A DNA stretch of 64,000 nt, from the NCBI GenBank assembly GCA_947629825.1, contig CANRFF010000003.1, forward strand, positions 155,731 through 219,730, written 5' to 3'. The position numbers were made by a program, and so were the translations under genes. A model generated the notes under the pieces. It had not been told where the DNA came from. It did no database searches and worked only from the letters and a program-made list of their open reading frames with translations. Origin of the DNA: an uncultured Anaeroplasmataceae bacterium. Its GTDB lineage: Bacteria; Bacillota_I; Bacilli_A; Acholeplasmatales; Anaeroplasmataceae. Shown in pieces: positions 16,205-24,499 of the stretch (positions are counted from its first letter, which is position 1; every line of letters starts with the position of its first letter).

Positions 16205-17236
16205 ATGAAATACAAAATCAATATGCTTTCCAAAGCGGATAGTGTGGACGGACAAGGCGTGGGAAGTGCTTATATCGAACAGGTTCGTTTGGTTCGGGAA
16301 ATGTTGTCCGACCAATTTGAAGTGGTGATCAATTCCCATAAAAAAGCGGATATCGTTCATGTTCATTCCGTCAATCTGGGATTTTATTTCCGTTTTCGGA
16401 AAAAGAAAGGCGCAAGGGTAATGTATTGCCACTTTCTGCCGGAGACGTTGGAAGGGTCGATTCATCTTCCGAAACTGTTTTTCTGGGTATTCAAAAAATA
16501 TGTTCTTTCTTTTTATAAGAAAGCGGAACATCTGGTGGTCGTCAATCCGATTTTCATTGAAGATTTGGTAAAATTGGGGGTTCGAAGAGAACATATCCAC
16601 TATATTCCGAATTATGTTTCCAAAGAAAATTTTTACCCTTTGTCTTCCTCGCAAATTCTTGAAATTCGAAAAAAATATCAGATTGATCCTGATCGTTTTG
16701 TCGTATTGGGGTGCGGTCAGGTTCAAACCAGAAAGGGAGTTCTGGATTTTGTGGAAGTGGCGAAAAAAAATCCGGATAAGACCTTTGTATGGTGTGGCGG
16801 ATTCAGTTTTGCCAAGATTACCGACGGCTACAAAGAATTGAAAGAAATTATGGATCATCCGCCGGTAGAGAATCTGAAGTTCTTGGGAATTATTCCCCGA
16901 ACCGAAATGAATCAGATGTTCAATATGGCAGATTGTCTGTTTATGCCGTCTTATAACGAATTGTTTCCGATGTCGATTTTAGAGGCGGTTTCATGCAACC
17001 GACCGGTCGTTTTGCGGGATTTGGAGTTATATAAAAATATTTTGTGGGATCAGTATTTGTCCGGAAATAACAATGAGGAATTTTCAGAAATCATCGACCG
17101 TTTGGCTACCGATTCCGCTTACTATGAAGAAACGGTGAAAAAAGCCCAAACGATTGCGCAATATTATTCCAAAGAAAATGTTGCGTCTTTGTGGAGAGAA
17201 TTTTATTTGTCTTTGGTTTCTCCATTGAAGAAATAA
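16205..17236 (+). CDS. GT4-family glycosyltransferase, possibly glycolipid-forming
   Basis: A 343-residue GT-B fold glycosyltransferase. The N-terminal part carries the glycine loop SVDGQGVGSAYIEQV and VHVHSVN; the C-terminal part has the GT4 nucleotide-sugar site: LGCGQVQTRKGVLDF, LKFLGIIPRTEMNQMF and SYNELFPMSILEAVSC with the E-x7-E catalytic motif. No signal peptide is present; basic/aromatic patches suggest peripheral membrane binding. Lactobacillales and Erysipelotrichia have similar proteins that make diglucosyl- or galactosyl-diacylglycerol (LafB/CpoA type), which is the favoured but unproven role. The start at 16205 follows CGGAAG with eight-base spacing, 16 bases after the isomerase stop, and a terminator follows. 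Confidence 0.75.
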   Translation: MKYKINMLSKADSVDGQGVGSAYIEQVRLVREMLSDQFEVVINSHKKADIVHVHSVNLGFYFRFRKKKGARVMYCHFLPETLEGSIHLPKLFFWVFKKYVLSFYKKAEHLVVVNPIFIEDLVKLGVRREHIHYIPNYVSKENFYPLSSSQILEIRKKYQIDPDRFVVLGCGQVQTRKGVLDFVEVAKKNPDKTFVWCGGFSFAKITDGYKELKEIMDHPPVENLKFLGIIPRTEMNQMFNMADCLFMPSYNELFPMSILEAVSCNRPVVLRDLELYKNILWDQYLSGNNNEEFSEIIDRLATDSAYYEETVKKAQTIAQYYSKENVASLWREFYLSLVSPLKK

Positions 17237-17240
17237 AATA

Positions 17241-17285
17241 AAAACTCTTTTGTAACAACATACATACAAAAGAGTTTTTTTATTT
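17241..17285. terminator. Bidirectional terminator between convergent genes
   Basis: A 14-bp perfect stem AAAACTCTTTTGTA / TACAAAAGAGTTTT with a ten-base loop. T-runs follow on both strands, so it serves both the GT4 gene and the minus-strand lysS-orf196 transcript, whose stop codon it abuts. Confidence 0.85.
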
Positions 17286-17870
17286 TGTTTCGATTTTTTG
17301 AAATATGTTTCTCATGACTTGTTCATCGTCTTCGTGATAAATTCCGTACTCCAACGCAATTTCATAGAAAATGGATTCCATCGATTGAAATTCGATTTGA
17401 TTTCGTTCGAAAATCGGATTGACAATATCATTGAGTAAGGGAAAATATACGTCCGGTACATTTTGTCTCTGATCCAAAAAATGATTGACGTTTTCAATGA
17501 AATCCAATAGCGGTTGAAGATCGGTTTTCGCAATCTGATGATTTTCCAACTCCGAAAGGAAATCGGTCGCATACAGAAGAAGATTGATGGTTTTGGCACA
17601 GGATTCCATTTTCCGATCGTCTTTTTGGAATTGATAATCCAGAATGGTCTGAATCATATAAAAACCATCGTAAATGTAGTCGAACCCCGTTTCGAAAAAG
17701 AGTTGTTCATCGTCGGAAAGTTTTCTTTTTAACGATTGTTGATAGAAGAAATCCACAACGGCAATCACGGAAGTGAAACGGGAAATCGTCTGACTTTTAT
17801 TAAAAATCAACGTGTGGATAAAATCTCTGTTTTCCGCCTTCCATTTGGCATAATCGGTAAATATATCCAT
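17280..17870 (-). CDS. Hypothetical protein, 196 aa, downstream of lysS
   Basis: An acidic, wholly soluble, probably all-helical protein of 196 residues with many aromatic residues (FDYIYDGFYMIQTIL, YATDFLSELENH). No signal peptide, membrane segment or catalytic motif is seen and I do not recognise the family. The start at 17870 has AGAGGT upstream. It lies seven bases after the lysS stop on the same strand and before the shared terminator, so it is co-transcribed with lysS. No function is proposed. Confidence 0.75.
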   Translation of the reverse strand: MDIFTDYAKWKAENRDFIHTLIFNKSQTISRFTSVIAVVDFFYQQSLKRKLSDDEQLFFETGFDYIYDGFYMIQTILDYQFQKDDRKMESCAKTINLLLYATDFLSELENHQIAKTDLQPLLDFIENVNHFLDQRQNVPDVYFPLLNDIVNPIFERNQIEFQSMESIFYEIALEYGIYHEDDEQVMRNIFQKIETK

Positions 17871-17877
17871 ACGACCT

Positions 17878-19359
17878 CTAATTTCTGTTTTTATTGTGAG
17901 GGAATAAAATAATATCCCGGATATTGGTTTTTCCCGTCAACAACATCACCAATCGATCGATTCCGATCCCGATTCCACCGCAAGGAGGCATTCCGTATTC
18001 CAGTGCCTCGATAAAATCGGTGTCGATTTCGCAAGCCTCGTCATTTCCCAAATTTCTTTCTTTCAGTTGATTTTCAAACCGTTCCAACTGATCGATCGGG
18101 TCGTTTAATTCGCTGAATGCGTTCGCATATTCCGTTCCGCCGATAAACAGTTCGAATCGATCCGTATATCGCGGATCTTGGTCGTTTTTCTTGGCCAGCG
18201 GAGAAATTTCAATCGGATGTCCGTAGAGTAATGTCGGTTGAACCAATTTATCTTCGCAGTATTTTTCGAAAAACGCATTGACGATATGTCCGACACCGGT
18301 AAAATGATTCGGAACTTCGATTTGATGTTCTTCGGCCAACTTTTTGGCTTCTTCGAACGTGTAGTGGTTCCAGAAGTCGACGCCACATTCGTTTTTAATG
18401 GCATCTACCATATGCAATCTTTCAAAGTGCGATACATCGTAAGTTGTACCGTCGAATTCCACGGTTGTCGTATTTAAAACTTCCATACATACGCTTCGGA
18501 AGAAGTTTTCCACCAAATCCATCATGCCTTCCATATCGGAATAAGCCAGATAGGCTTCCACTGTGGTGAATTCCGGATTGTGCTTGGCGTCGACGCCTTC
18601 GTTTCTGAACAGTCTTCCGATTTCATAAACGGCTTCCATACCGCCTACAATCAGTCTTTTGAGTGGCAATTCCGTCGCAATCCGCAAATAGAATTGCATT
18701 TCCAGCGTATTGTGATAAGTGATAAAAGGACGTGCGGCTGCCCCACCCAAAATCGGTTGAAGAACGGGTGTCTCCACTTCGACAAATCCTTTCTGATCGA
18801 AAAAGTGTTGTACGGCACGAATGATTTTCGGTCTTAAAAACGCAACTCTTTTGGATTCTTCGTTGACAATCAGATCCACATACCGTCTCCGTCTGGTTTC
18901 TTCGACATCTTGTAAGCCGTGAAATTTTTCGGGAAGCGGTCGAATGGCTTTGGAAAGATGAGTGAATACTTTACAGCGGACGGTCAACTGTCCGGTGTTT
19001 GTCCGCATCATCGTTCCTTCGATTCCCACGATATCGCCAATGTCCGATTTGACAAAAATTTCATAATTTTCCTCACCCATCAATTCTTTGGAAAGATAAC
19101 ACTGAATGTCGGAAAACTTATCTGATATATTGATAAAACCGATTTTTCCCTGACGTCTTTTGGCCATCAGTCGACCGGCAATTTTCACGTTGAAATTCTG
19201 TTGATCCAATTCTTCTTTGGAGTAAGAATCGTATTTTTCGAAAATGGTTTGAGAGTTATCGCTCCGATCGAAACGTTGTCCGAATGGTCGGATTCCTTTT
19301 TCTTTCAAAAAATTGATTTTTTCAATGCGAATTCGCTCTTGTTCGGGTCTTTTTTCCAT
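17878..19359 (-). CDS. lysS: Lysine-tRNA ligase, class II
   Basis: A 493-residue class II lysyl-tRNA synthetase. The N-terminal OB fold (VKIAGRLMAKRRQGKIGF) binds the anticodon; motif 2 is YEIGRLFRNEGVDAKHNPEFT and motif 3 is GGIGIGIDRLVMLLTG, both intact. The ATG at 19359 is chosen because AGGAGG sits six bases upstream; the TTG at 19374 would place that ribosome site inside the coding region. No T-box leader is seen in the short region between promoter and start. In Bacillus lysS lies near the ftsH-tilS block, and this conserved neighbourhood is kept here. Confidence 0.95.
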   Translation of the reverse strand: MEKRPEQERIRIEKINFLKEKGIRPFGQRFDRSDNSQTIFEKYDSYSKEELDQQNFNVKIAGRLMAKRRQGKIGFINISDKFSDIQCYLSKELMGEENYEIFVKSDIGDIVGIEGTMMRTNTGQLTVRCKVFTHLSKAIRPLPEKFHGLQDVEETRRRRYVDLIVNEESKRVAFLRPKIIRAVQHFFDQKGFVEVETPVLQPILGGAAARPFITYHNTLEMQFYLRIATELPLKRLIVGGMEAVYEIGRLFRNEGVDAKHNPEFTTVEAYLAYSDMEGMMDLVENFFRSVCMEVLNTTTVEFDGTTYDVSHFERLHMVDAIKNECGVDFWNHYTFEEAKKLAEEHQIEVPNHFTGVGHIVNAFFEKYCEDKLVQPTLLYGHPIEISPLAKKNDQDPRYTDRFELFIGGTEYANAFSELNDPIDQLERFENQLKERNLGNDEACEIDTDFIEALEYGMPPCGGIGIGIDRLVMLLTGKTNIRDIILFPHNKNRN

Positions 19360-19385
19360 AATAATCCTCCTCAAATCAATTTAAC

Positions 19386-19414
19386 ATTATAACATATTCC
19401 ATAGGAAAAAACAA
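19386..19414 (-). promoter_or_regulatory. Promoter of lysS
   Basis: On the minus strand TTGTTT (19414-19409), 17-base spacer, TATAAT (19391-19386), 27 bases ahead of the start codon. The remaining upstream stretch to yabQ (about 170 bases) holds no recognisable gene. Confidence 0.7.
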
Positions 19415-19583
19415 CCGAATGGAGCGTTAAAATCAAAGGAGAAAAGATTTGATCTTTCAAAACAAACGAATCCAAGCGAAAAAAAGAAAATTCACAGCCT
19501 TTTCAAATGAAAAGATCCACAAAAATGAGCCGAGACGACCGAGAAAAAATCATTCAAAATGTCTGGTCATGAAAAGAGCGTGC

Positions 19584-20015
19584 TTAGAATAATTCATAGA
19601 TACTTTTCGGTCGCTCATACGGATGTCGCTTGTAATAGCGGTGTAATTGGATTTTTCTTTGAATATACGGATAAAAAAACGGAATCGATGCTTTTTTGAT
19701 CCAAAGAAACAATTTCTTTTTGACCGGTTGAAAAAGATCGGTGATTTTTCGATTGGTATCGATGATTTTTCGGTGAAAAAACTTTCGGGCAAGATAAATT
19801 CCCCATAAAAAAAACAGAAGATAAACACTGAGCAAAATGATATGATACCGATGAGAAACCCGAATCAAAACGACCGCTATCGTCCCAAAGAAGAGAAGAG
19901 TTTTCGTCAGAAGAAGTCTTTTCTGATGAAAAAACAAGATTTGGTACACCAAATAGGTAAAGGCTCCTAAATACAAACAAACCAGAACTTTGAAAAGATT
20001 ATATAAGGATTCCAT
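19584..20015 (-). CDS. yabQ: Spore cortex protein YabQ
   Basis: A 143-residue membrane protein with about four hydrophobic segments in the first 80 residues (LFKVLVCLYLGAFTYLVYQI and following), then a basic amphipathic C terminus ending YKRHPYERPKSIYELF. Size, topology and position directly after yabP match YabQ, a forespore outer-membrane protein needed for cortex formation in Bacillus subtilis. The ATG at 20015 touches the yabP stop codon, so the two are translationally coupled. In Bacillus divIC follows yabQ; here the next gene is lysS and divIC is missing. I saw no terminator after the stop. Confidence 0.78.
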   Translation of the reverse strand: MESLYNLFKVLVCLYLGAFTYLVYQILFFHQKRLLLTKTLLFFGTIAVVLIRVSHRYHIILLSVYLLFFLWGIYLARKFFHRKIIDTNRKITDLFQPVKKKLFLWIKKASIPFFYPYIQRKIQLHRYYKRHPYERPKSIYELF

Positions 20016-20276
20016 TTATTGAAATAATCGTTTGAAAAATCCTTTTTTTTCAATAGGGCCTTTTTTGTTTTTCTTTTCAATGGATTCCACCGTTCCCGAA
20101 ATTTTAATGGTATGATTATCCGAACTGACTTCTTTCAAAGCCAAATCGATTCCGTTCAATTCATAAACTTCATTGGAAATTTCCAGTAAAAATCGATGTT
20201 CCGAGAATTCTTTGATATTGGAAATATTGTTTACGGTCACTTCGTTGGGATATACGACAAAGTTAGCGGAAGACAT
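20016..20276 (-). CDS. yabP: Sporulation protein YabP
   Basis: An 86-residue protein from the ATG at 20276 (GGGTGA ribosome site); the upstream in-frame TTG at 20306 is less likely. It shows the YabP/YqfC pattern: a short lead, NISNIKEFSEHRFLLEI, then ELNGIDLALKEVSSDNHTIKISG, comparable to the SFDNEEFLLET and LQMKNLDVEKGVVSIKG stretches of Bacillus YabP. YabP is a mother-cell sporulation protein with a role near cortex formation. A basic Lys/Phe-rich tail (KKGPIEKKGFFKRLF) is extra. It directly precedes yabQ, as in Bacillus. It is separated from rqcP by a terminator, so it probably has its own sporulation-type promoter. Confidence 0.78.
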   Translation of the reverse strand: MSSANFVVYPNEVTVNNISNIKEFSEHRFLLEISNEVYELNGIDLALKEVSSDNHTIKISGTVESIEKKNKKGPIEKKGFFKRLFQ

Positions 20277-20333
20277 GATAAAATCACCCAATTTACTATA
20301 TGACAATGGGGGCGGAAAAAGACCGATATTTCC

Positions 20334-20362
20334 AAAGAAAAAAATGCCGTAAAAGGCATTTT
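20334..20362 (-). terminator. Terminator after rqcP
   Basis: On the minus strand AAAATGCC / GGCATTTT with a six-base loop is followed by TTTTTCTTT. It overlaps the rqcP stop and ends the ftsH-rqcP transcript before yabP. Confidence 0.8.
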
Positions 20363-20615
20363 ATTTCTGTGTTTCGGAAATGAATTCATATAAAGCGGAG
20401 GCATTTTCTTTTTTTACGGAAGTCTCCAACGATACCACTTTGACGGTAACGGATTTATTTCCGAATTCGATGGTAATCTCATCGTTGATTTTGATTTCTT
20501 TCGATGGTTTGGCGGAAATTCCGTTGACCAGAACTCGTTCGTTTTTGGCGACTTCTTTGGCAAGCGTACGCCTTTTGATCAAACGGGAAATTTTCAGATA
20601 TTTATCCAATCTCAT
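20361..20615 (-). CDS. rqcP: RqcP (HslR/YabO), S4-domain ribosome quality-control factor
   Basis: An 84-residue S4 RNA-binding protein beginning [22 protein letters not shown], almost residue for residue the start of Bacillus YabO, now named RqcP. RqcP binds the obstructed 50S subunit next to RqcH and drives poly-alanine tailing of stalled chains. Conserved RVLVNG and [10 protein letters not shown] segments complete the S4 fold. Its ATG overlaps the ftsH stop region by four bases, showing coupling to ftsH. In Bacillus rqcP precedes yabP, as here, but that gene pair lies upstream of spoIIE rather than after ftsH. Confidence 0.92.
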   Translation of the reverse strand: MRLDKYLKISRLIKRRTLAKEVAKNERVLVNGISAKPSKEIKINDEITIEFGNKSVTVKVVSLETSVKKENASALYEFISETQK

Positions 20616-22612
20616 TGTACATCATCGGAAGAAGTCGATTCGGCTTTTTCGGTGCCGGATTCTTCGGTATTTGCCGGTTCGGCGGTCGATTCGGAAGCAG
20701 AAGATTCGGGAGCAGATTCTTTATTTTTTTCTTCCTCTTCTTTACGGTCGAACCAACCCAGTTTTCCCGTTGCGACAATTTCGTCGATATCGGATTTGGT
20801 TAATGTTTCCACTTTAATCAGATATTCTGCGATGGTTTTCAATAAGTCCAGATTCTCCGTGATGACTTTTTTGGCACGTTCATAACATTCTTCCACAATC
20901 CGCCGTGTTTCTTTGTCGATTTCCAAAGCGATTTGGTCGGAGAAGTTCTTTTCTTTCAGATAATCTCTTCCCAAAAAGACGCTTCCTTGCGGTTGTTCGT
21001 ATTGAATCGGACCCAAGTCGGACATTCCGTATTCCGTAACCATCGCTCTGGCGATTTTGGTTGCCTGTTGGAAGTCATTGGAAGCACCGGTGGAAACTTC
21101 GTGAAAGTTGATTTCTTCCGAAACCCGTCCGCCGAGATATCCCGTGATGCGATCCAACAATGATTGTTTGGTTTCCAGATAGCGTTCCTCTTCCGGCAAC
21201 ATCAACGCATATCCGCCGGCAGCACCTCTCGGAATGATGGTTACTTTTTGAACGATATTCGCATTTTCCAGTTTCAATCCGATAATCGCATGTCCGGCTT
21301 CATGGTGAGCAATCAGACGTTTTTCGGCGTCGGTGATTTTTCTGGACTTTTTCGCAGGTCCCATCATCACACGATCCACCGCTTCGTCAATATCCTGAGT
21401 GTTGATGACTTTTCTGTTTTGTCTTGCGGCAAGCAGAGCGGCTTCATTCAGTAAGTTTTCGATATCCGCACCGCTGAATCCGGGAATTCTTTGGGCGATT
21501 TCTTCCAATTTGACGGAAGGATCCAGATGTTTGTTTCGTGCATGAACTCTTAAAATGGCTTCCCGTCCCGTTACATCGGGATTACTGATGGTGATTTGCC
21601 GATCGAATCGTCCCGGTCTCAACAAAGCCGGATCCAGTACGTCCGGCCGATTGGTTGCGGCCATCACGATGATTCCGATATTGCCGGTAAACCCGTCCAT
21701 TTCGACCAATAATTGATTCAGTGTTTGTTCTCTTTCGTCATGTCCTCCGCCCATTCCGGCACCCCGTTGGCGTCCGACGGCATCGATTTCGTCGATGAAC
21801 ACGATACAAGGGGCGTTTTCTTTGGCGGTTTTGAACATATCTCTCACACGGGAAGCACCGACTCCGACAAACATTTCCACAAAATCAGATCCGGAAATCG
21901 AGAAAAACGGAACGTTTGCTTCTCCGGCTACGGCTTTCGCAAGTAATGTTTTACCGGTTCCCGGAGGGCCGAACAGAAGAACTCCTTTCGGAATTCTTGC
22001 GCCGATTTCGGCATATTTTCTCGGATTTTTTAAAAAGTCGATGATTTCCACCAATTCCTCTTTTTCTTCGTCGCAACCGGCCACATCTTTAAACGTAACG
22101 GTTTTGCTTCTGGAAAGACGAGCCGTGGATTTGGCGAAATCGAAAGCCTTGTTGTTTCCTTGACTTCGGAACAGGAAAATGAAGAATCCGATCATTAAAA
22201 TATAAGGAATCAGGCTGACGACAACCGATAAAAAGACATTTTCGGAAAGTTGCTGCAGCGGAATGCTGATGGCAGAAGTTCCGGTAGTCAATTCATTGAA
22301 CTGGGCGGTAGTGATATTACAATAGAAAGATTCGTACCGATCGGAAGTATTTTTGATTTCTCCGTAAATGACATACATTCCTTCATTGTAAGAAGAACCG
22401 CCACGCGGTCTTGCGTATAAAGTAGAGATATCGATATCTTCTTGATTCAAAGCCACCTGTAATTCCGAATAACTTAATTCTTTCGGATTTTGTCGGGTCA
22501 GATTCTGAATCAACAGAATCACGCCGATGACAAGGAATATTACCAATAAGTAAAATAACCAATCCATTCTTTTTCGTGGTTTTGGTGTTTGATTTTCATT
22601 GTTATTTTGCAT
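20612..22612 (-). CDS. ftsH: ATP-dependent zinc metalloprotease FtsH
   Basis: A 666-residue membrane AAA+ protease. A first membrane helix ([18 protein letters not shown], residues 19-36) and a second (about 129-150) flank an extracytoplasmic domain. The AAA module has Walker A GPPGTGKT (about 210), Walker [10 protein letters not shown] and the second region of homology ([17 protein letters not shown]); the protease active site HEAGHA is near residue 433 with the downstream zinc ligand Asp. The C-terminal 50 residues are Glu/Ser/Ala-rich low complexity. It degrades misassembled membrane proteins and regulatory proteins. The start at 22612 follows AAGGAGGAACT. It is next to hprT and tilS, as in Bacillus. 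Confidence 0.96.
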   Translation of the reverse strand: MQNNNENQTPKPRKRMDWLFYLLVIFLVIGVILLIQNLTRQNPKELSYSELQVALNQEDIDISTLYARPRGGSSYNEGMYVIYGEIKNTSDRYESFYCNITTAQFNELTTGTSAISIPLQQLSENVFLSVVVSLIPYILMIGFFIFLFRSQGNNKAFDFAKSTARLSRSKTVTFKDVAGCDEEKEELVEIIDFLKNPRKYAEIGARIPKGVLLFGPPGTGKTLLAKAVAGEANVPFFSISGSDFVEMFVGVGASRVRDMFKTAKENAPCIVFIDEIDAVGRQRGAGMGGGHDEREQTLNQLLVEMDGFTGNIGIIVMAATNRPDVLDPALLRPGRFDRQITISNPDVTGREAILRVHARNKHLDPSVKLEEIAQRIPGFSGADIENLLNEAALLAARQNRKVINTQDIDEAVDRVMMGPAKKSRKITDAEKRLIAHHEAGHAIIGLKLENANIVQKVTIIPRGAAGGYALMLPEEERYLETKQSLLDRITGYLGGRVSEEINFHEVSTGASNDFQQATKIARAMVTEYGMSDLGPIQYEQPQGSVFLGRDYLKEKNFSDQIALEIDKETRRIVEECYERAKKVITENLDLLKTIAEYLIKVETLTKSDIDEIVATGKLGWFDRKEEEEKNKESAPESSASESTAEPANTEESGTEKAESTSSDDVQ

Positions 22613-22621
22613 AGTTCCTCC

Positions 22622-23158
22622 TTATTTAGAATAAATTTCTTCTTTTAAAACGCCGATATAAGGCAAATTTCGGTATTTTTCATTGTAGTCCAATCCATAT
22701 CCCACGACAAATTCGTTGGGAACTTTTCCTCCTACGAAATCGGCATGAATCGGCAGAGTTCTCCGATCGGGTTTATCCAAAAGAACGCATAGCCGGACGC
22801 TGTTGGCACCTTTTTCTTTCAGTTGTCTGGAAACTTCGGATAATGTTCTTCCGGTATCCAGAATATCATCGACCAGAATAACGTCTTTTTGATAGACATC
22901 TACCGATAAATCATAATCGACGGACAGTTTCCCCGTGGATTCCGTTCCGTTGTAAGAAGATACTTTCATATAAGCAATCGTGCAGTATAAGTCAACATTT
23001 TTCAAAAGGTCGCTCATAAACGGATGACATCCGTTCAAAAGCCCGACAAACAATGGTTCCCGGTCGGCATATTTTTCCGTGATTTCTTTTCCCAGCCGTT
23101 GAACCATTTCTTGAATTTTTTCTTCCGATACACAGATTTTTTTAATATCATTATGCAT
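22622..23158 (-). CDS. hprT: Hypoxanthine phosphoribosyltransferase
   Basis: A 178-residue purine salvage enzyme converting hypoxanthine or guanine and PRPP to IMP or GMP. The PRPP-binding loop is VILVDDILDTGRTLSEV (about residue 95) and a flexible-loop SSYNGTESTGK precedes it; length and the C-terminal YGLDYNEKYRNLPYIG match the type. The ATG at 23158 is set by GAGGAAG; it overlaps the tilS stop by eight bases. A longer in-frame extension to 23230 lies inside tilS and is unlikely. The gene is in the spoIIE-tilS-hprT-ftsH order known from Bacillus. Confidence 0.94.
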   Translation of the reverse strand: MHNDIKKICVSEEKIQEMVQRLGKEITEKYADREPLFVGLLNGCHPFMSDLLKNVDLYCTIAYMKVSSYNGTESTGKLSVDYDLSVDVYQKDVILVDDILDTGRTLSEVSRQLKEKGANSVRLCVLLDKPDRRTLPIHADFVGGKVPNEFVVGYGLDYNEKYRNLPYIGVLKEEIYSK

Positions 23159-24458
23159 TTTTGACTTCCTCACACACGAAAAAGAGTTCGCCTTGTGATT
23201 TTTGCTTGGCAACCTCTTGGCTTTTGGCAAACGGAACCACCCACAGAATCGTTCCGGTTGCGTCCGTTACGATGGGAGTTTGTTGTCGCAGCAAAGCCGA
23301 TAATTTGCGGTCGATCATCAAGCGCGAAACTTTTTTATTTCCATAACTCATTTTAATACAGTCCCCGTCTTTTCGATTTCTTACGAAAAAAGGCAACTTT
23401 AAATTATTATAACATAATTTTAAGTAGTTTGCATTATTTTGAGGTATTTTTTTTGAAAAATAAAACCGATATCGGTTCTGAAAAAGAATCTGTTGGTCAA
23501 GTTGAAGTTCCACTTCCGAAAAAAGTTCGTTTTTTTCTTTGCGAATCATCGCTTTGTCATATTCCCGAACAAACGAAAAAGAGTTTTTCAAATCGATTTT
23601 TTGATTTCCGTAAGGTGTTTTCAACAACTCATAACAAGACAACAATATTTTTTGGTTTTTCGGAATTTCGTTTTTTTCAAACAACAGACACAAAATGTCT
23701 TTCCGAACGGCAATCGGCTCTTGGAAAAAAGAACAGACGTCAATAATATTTTGGTTTTCATCGAGATATTTTATACTGTGAGAACGGATAAAAGAAAAGG
23801 CTTCTTTGACCTGAACGGAAAACTCCTGAACTTTTTCGATATTGAAAGAAAACCCTTTGAGAACCGGAAGCAGATGATGTCGGATCCGGTTTCGTAAATA
23901 ATCGTCTTTCTGATTCGATGAATCTTCGAAATAGATCAGATGATTTTCGAAAGCATAATCGTAAATTTCTTTTTTGGTCAGACATAAAAAAGGTCTGGCG
24001 ATTTTCAAAGAATCGTTTTCCTGTAAAACGGAAAGCCCGCCATATCCGTATAAATTGGACCCTTGCATCAAACGCATCAATATGGTTTCCATCTGATCAT
24101 CCAGATGATGAGCCGTCGCAATCCAAGGAGTATGATATTTTTCCGCAACCTGACGGAAAAAACGATATCGGGCATAGTGGGCGTCATTGTGGAAATTCGT
24201 CAGATCCGTATGGTAATAAGAACACAACTCGAAAGGAATATGCAATTCATCGGCAAAAAGGCGCATTTGGCGTTCCTCTTCTGCGGATTCCATGCGCTGA
24301 TGATGATTGACATGGGCAAGAATGACTTGATAACCCAGTTGATGTAGTAAATAAAGCAAAGTTACCGAATCGACTCCGCCGGATGTTGCGACAACAATGG
24401 GCGAAGAAAAATCGAATAAGTGCTGTTCGTCAATGAAGCGTTGAACTTTTTGTTGCAT
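23151..24458 (-). CDS. tilS: tRNA(Ile)-lysidine synthetase
   Basis: A 435-residue PP-loop ATPase that modifies C34 of tRNA-Ile(CAU) to lysidine, essential for reading AUA. The PP-loop VATSGGVDSVTLLYLLH is at residues 23-39; further family motifs are HVNHHQRMES, YARYRFF, TAHHLDDQMETILMRL and the NLYGYGGL turn. The C-terminal substrate-binding domain (residues 330-430, ending with VPFAKSQEVAKQKSQGELFF) is present. The start at 24458 has GGTGATG upstream. It is 41 bases after the spoIIE stop and overlaps hprT. Confidence 0.93.
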   Translation of the reverse strand: MQQKVQRFIDEQHLFDFSSPIVVATSGGVDSVTLLYLLHQLGYQVILAHVNHHQRMESAEEERQMRLFADELHIPFELCSYYHTDLTNFHNDAHYARYRFFRQVAEKYHTPWIATAHHLDDQMETILMRLMQGSNLYGYGGLSVLQENDSLKIARPFLCLTKKEIYDYAFENHLIYFEDSSNQKDDYLRNRIRHHLLPVLKGFSFNIEKVQEFSVQVKEAFSFIRSHSIKYLDENQNIIDVCSFFQEPIAVRKDILCLLFEKNEIPKNQKILLSCYELLKTPYGNQKIDLKNSFSFVREYDKAMIRKEKNELFSEVELQLDQQILFQNRYRFYFSKKIPQNNANYLKLCYNNLKLPFFVRNRKDGDCIKMSYGNKKVSRLMIDRKLSALLRQQTPIVTDATGTILWVVPFAKSQEVAKQKSQGELFFVCEEVKNA

Positions 24459-24499
24459 ATAGCATCACCTTTGCTATTTTACCATATTTTTCCTTTTTA

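Noticed and set aside
19360..19583. Search for a T-box or a divIC gene before lysS
   Set aside because: Neither the specifier-loop/T-box sequence nor a coding frame was found; only a plain promoter.
20277..20310. Sigma-E-like GTCATATA before yabP
   Set aside because: It matches a -35 in part, but a -10 at proper spacing would fall on the start codon, so it cannot be the promoter as read.
20380..22163. Several plus-strand frames over ftsH and rqcP
   Set aside because: They mirror the conserved coding strand of ftsH and have no start signals.
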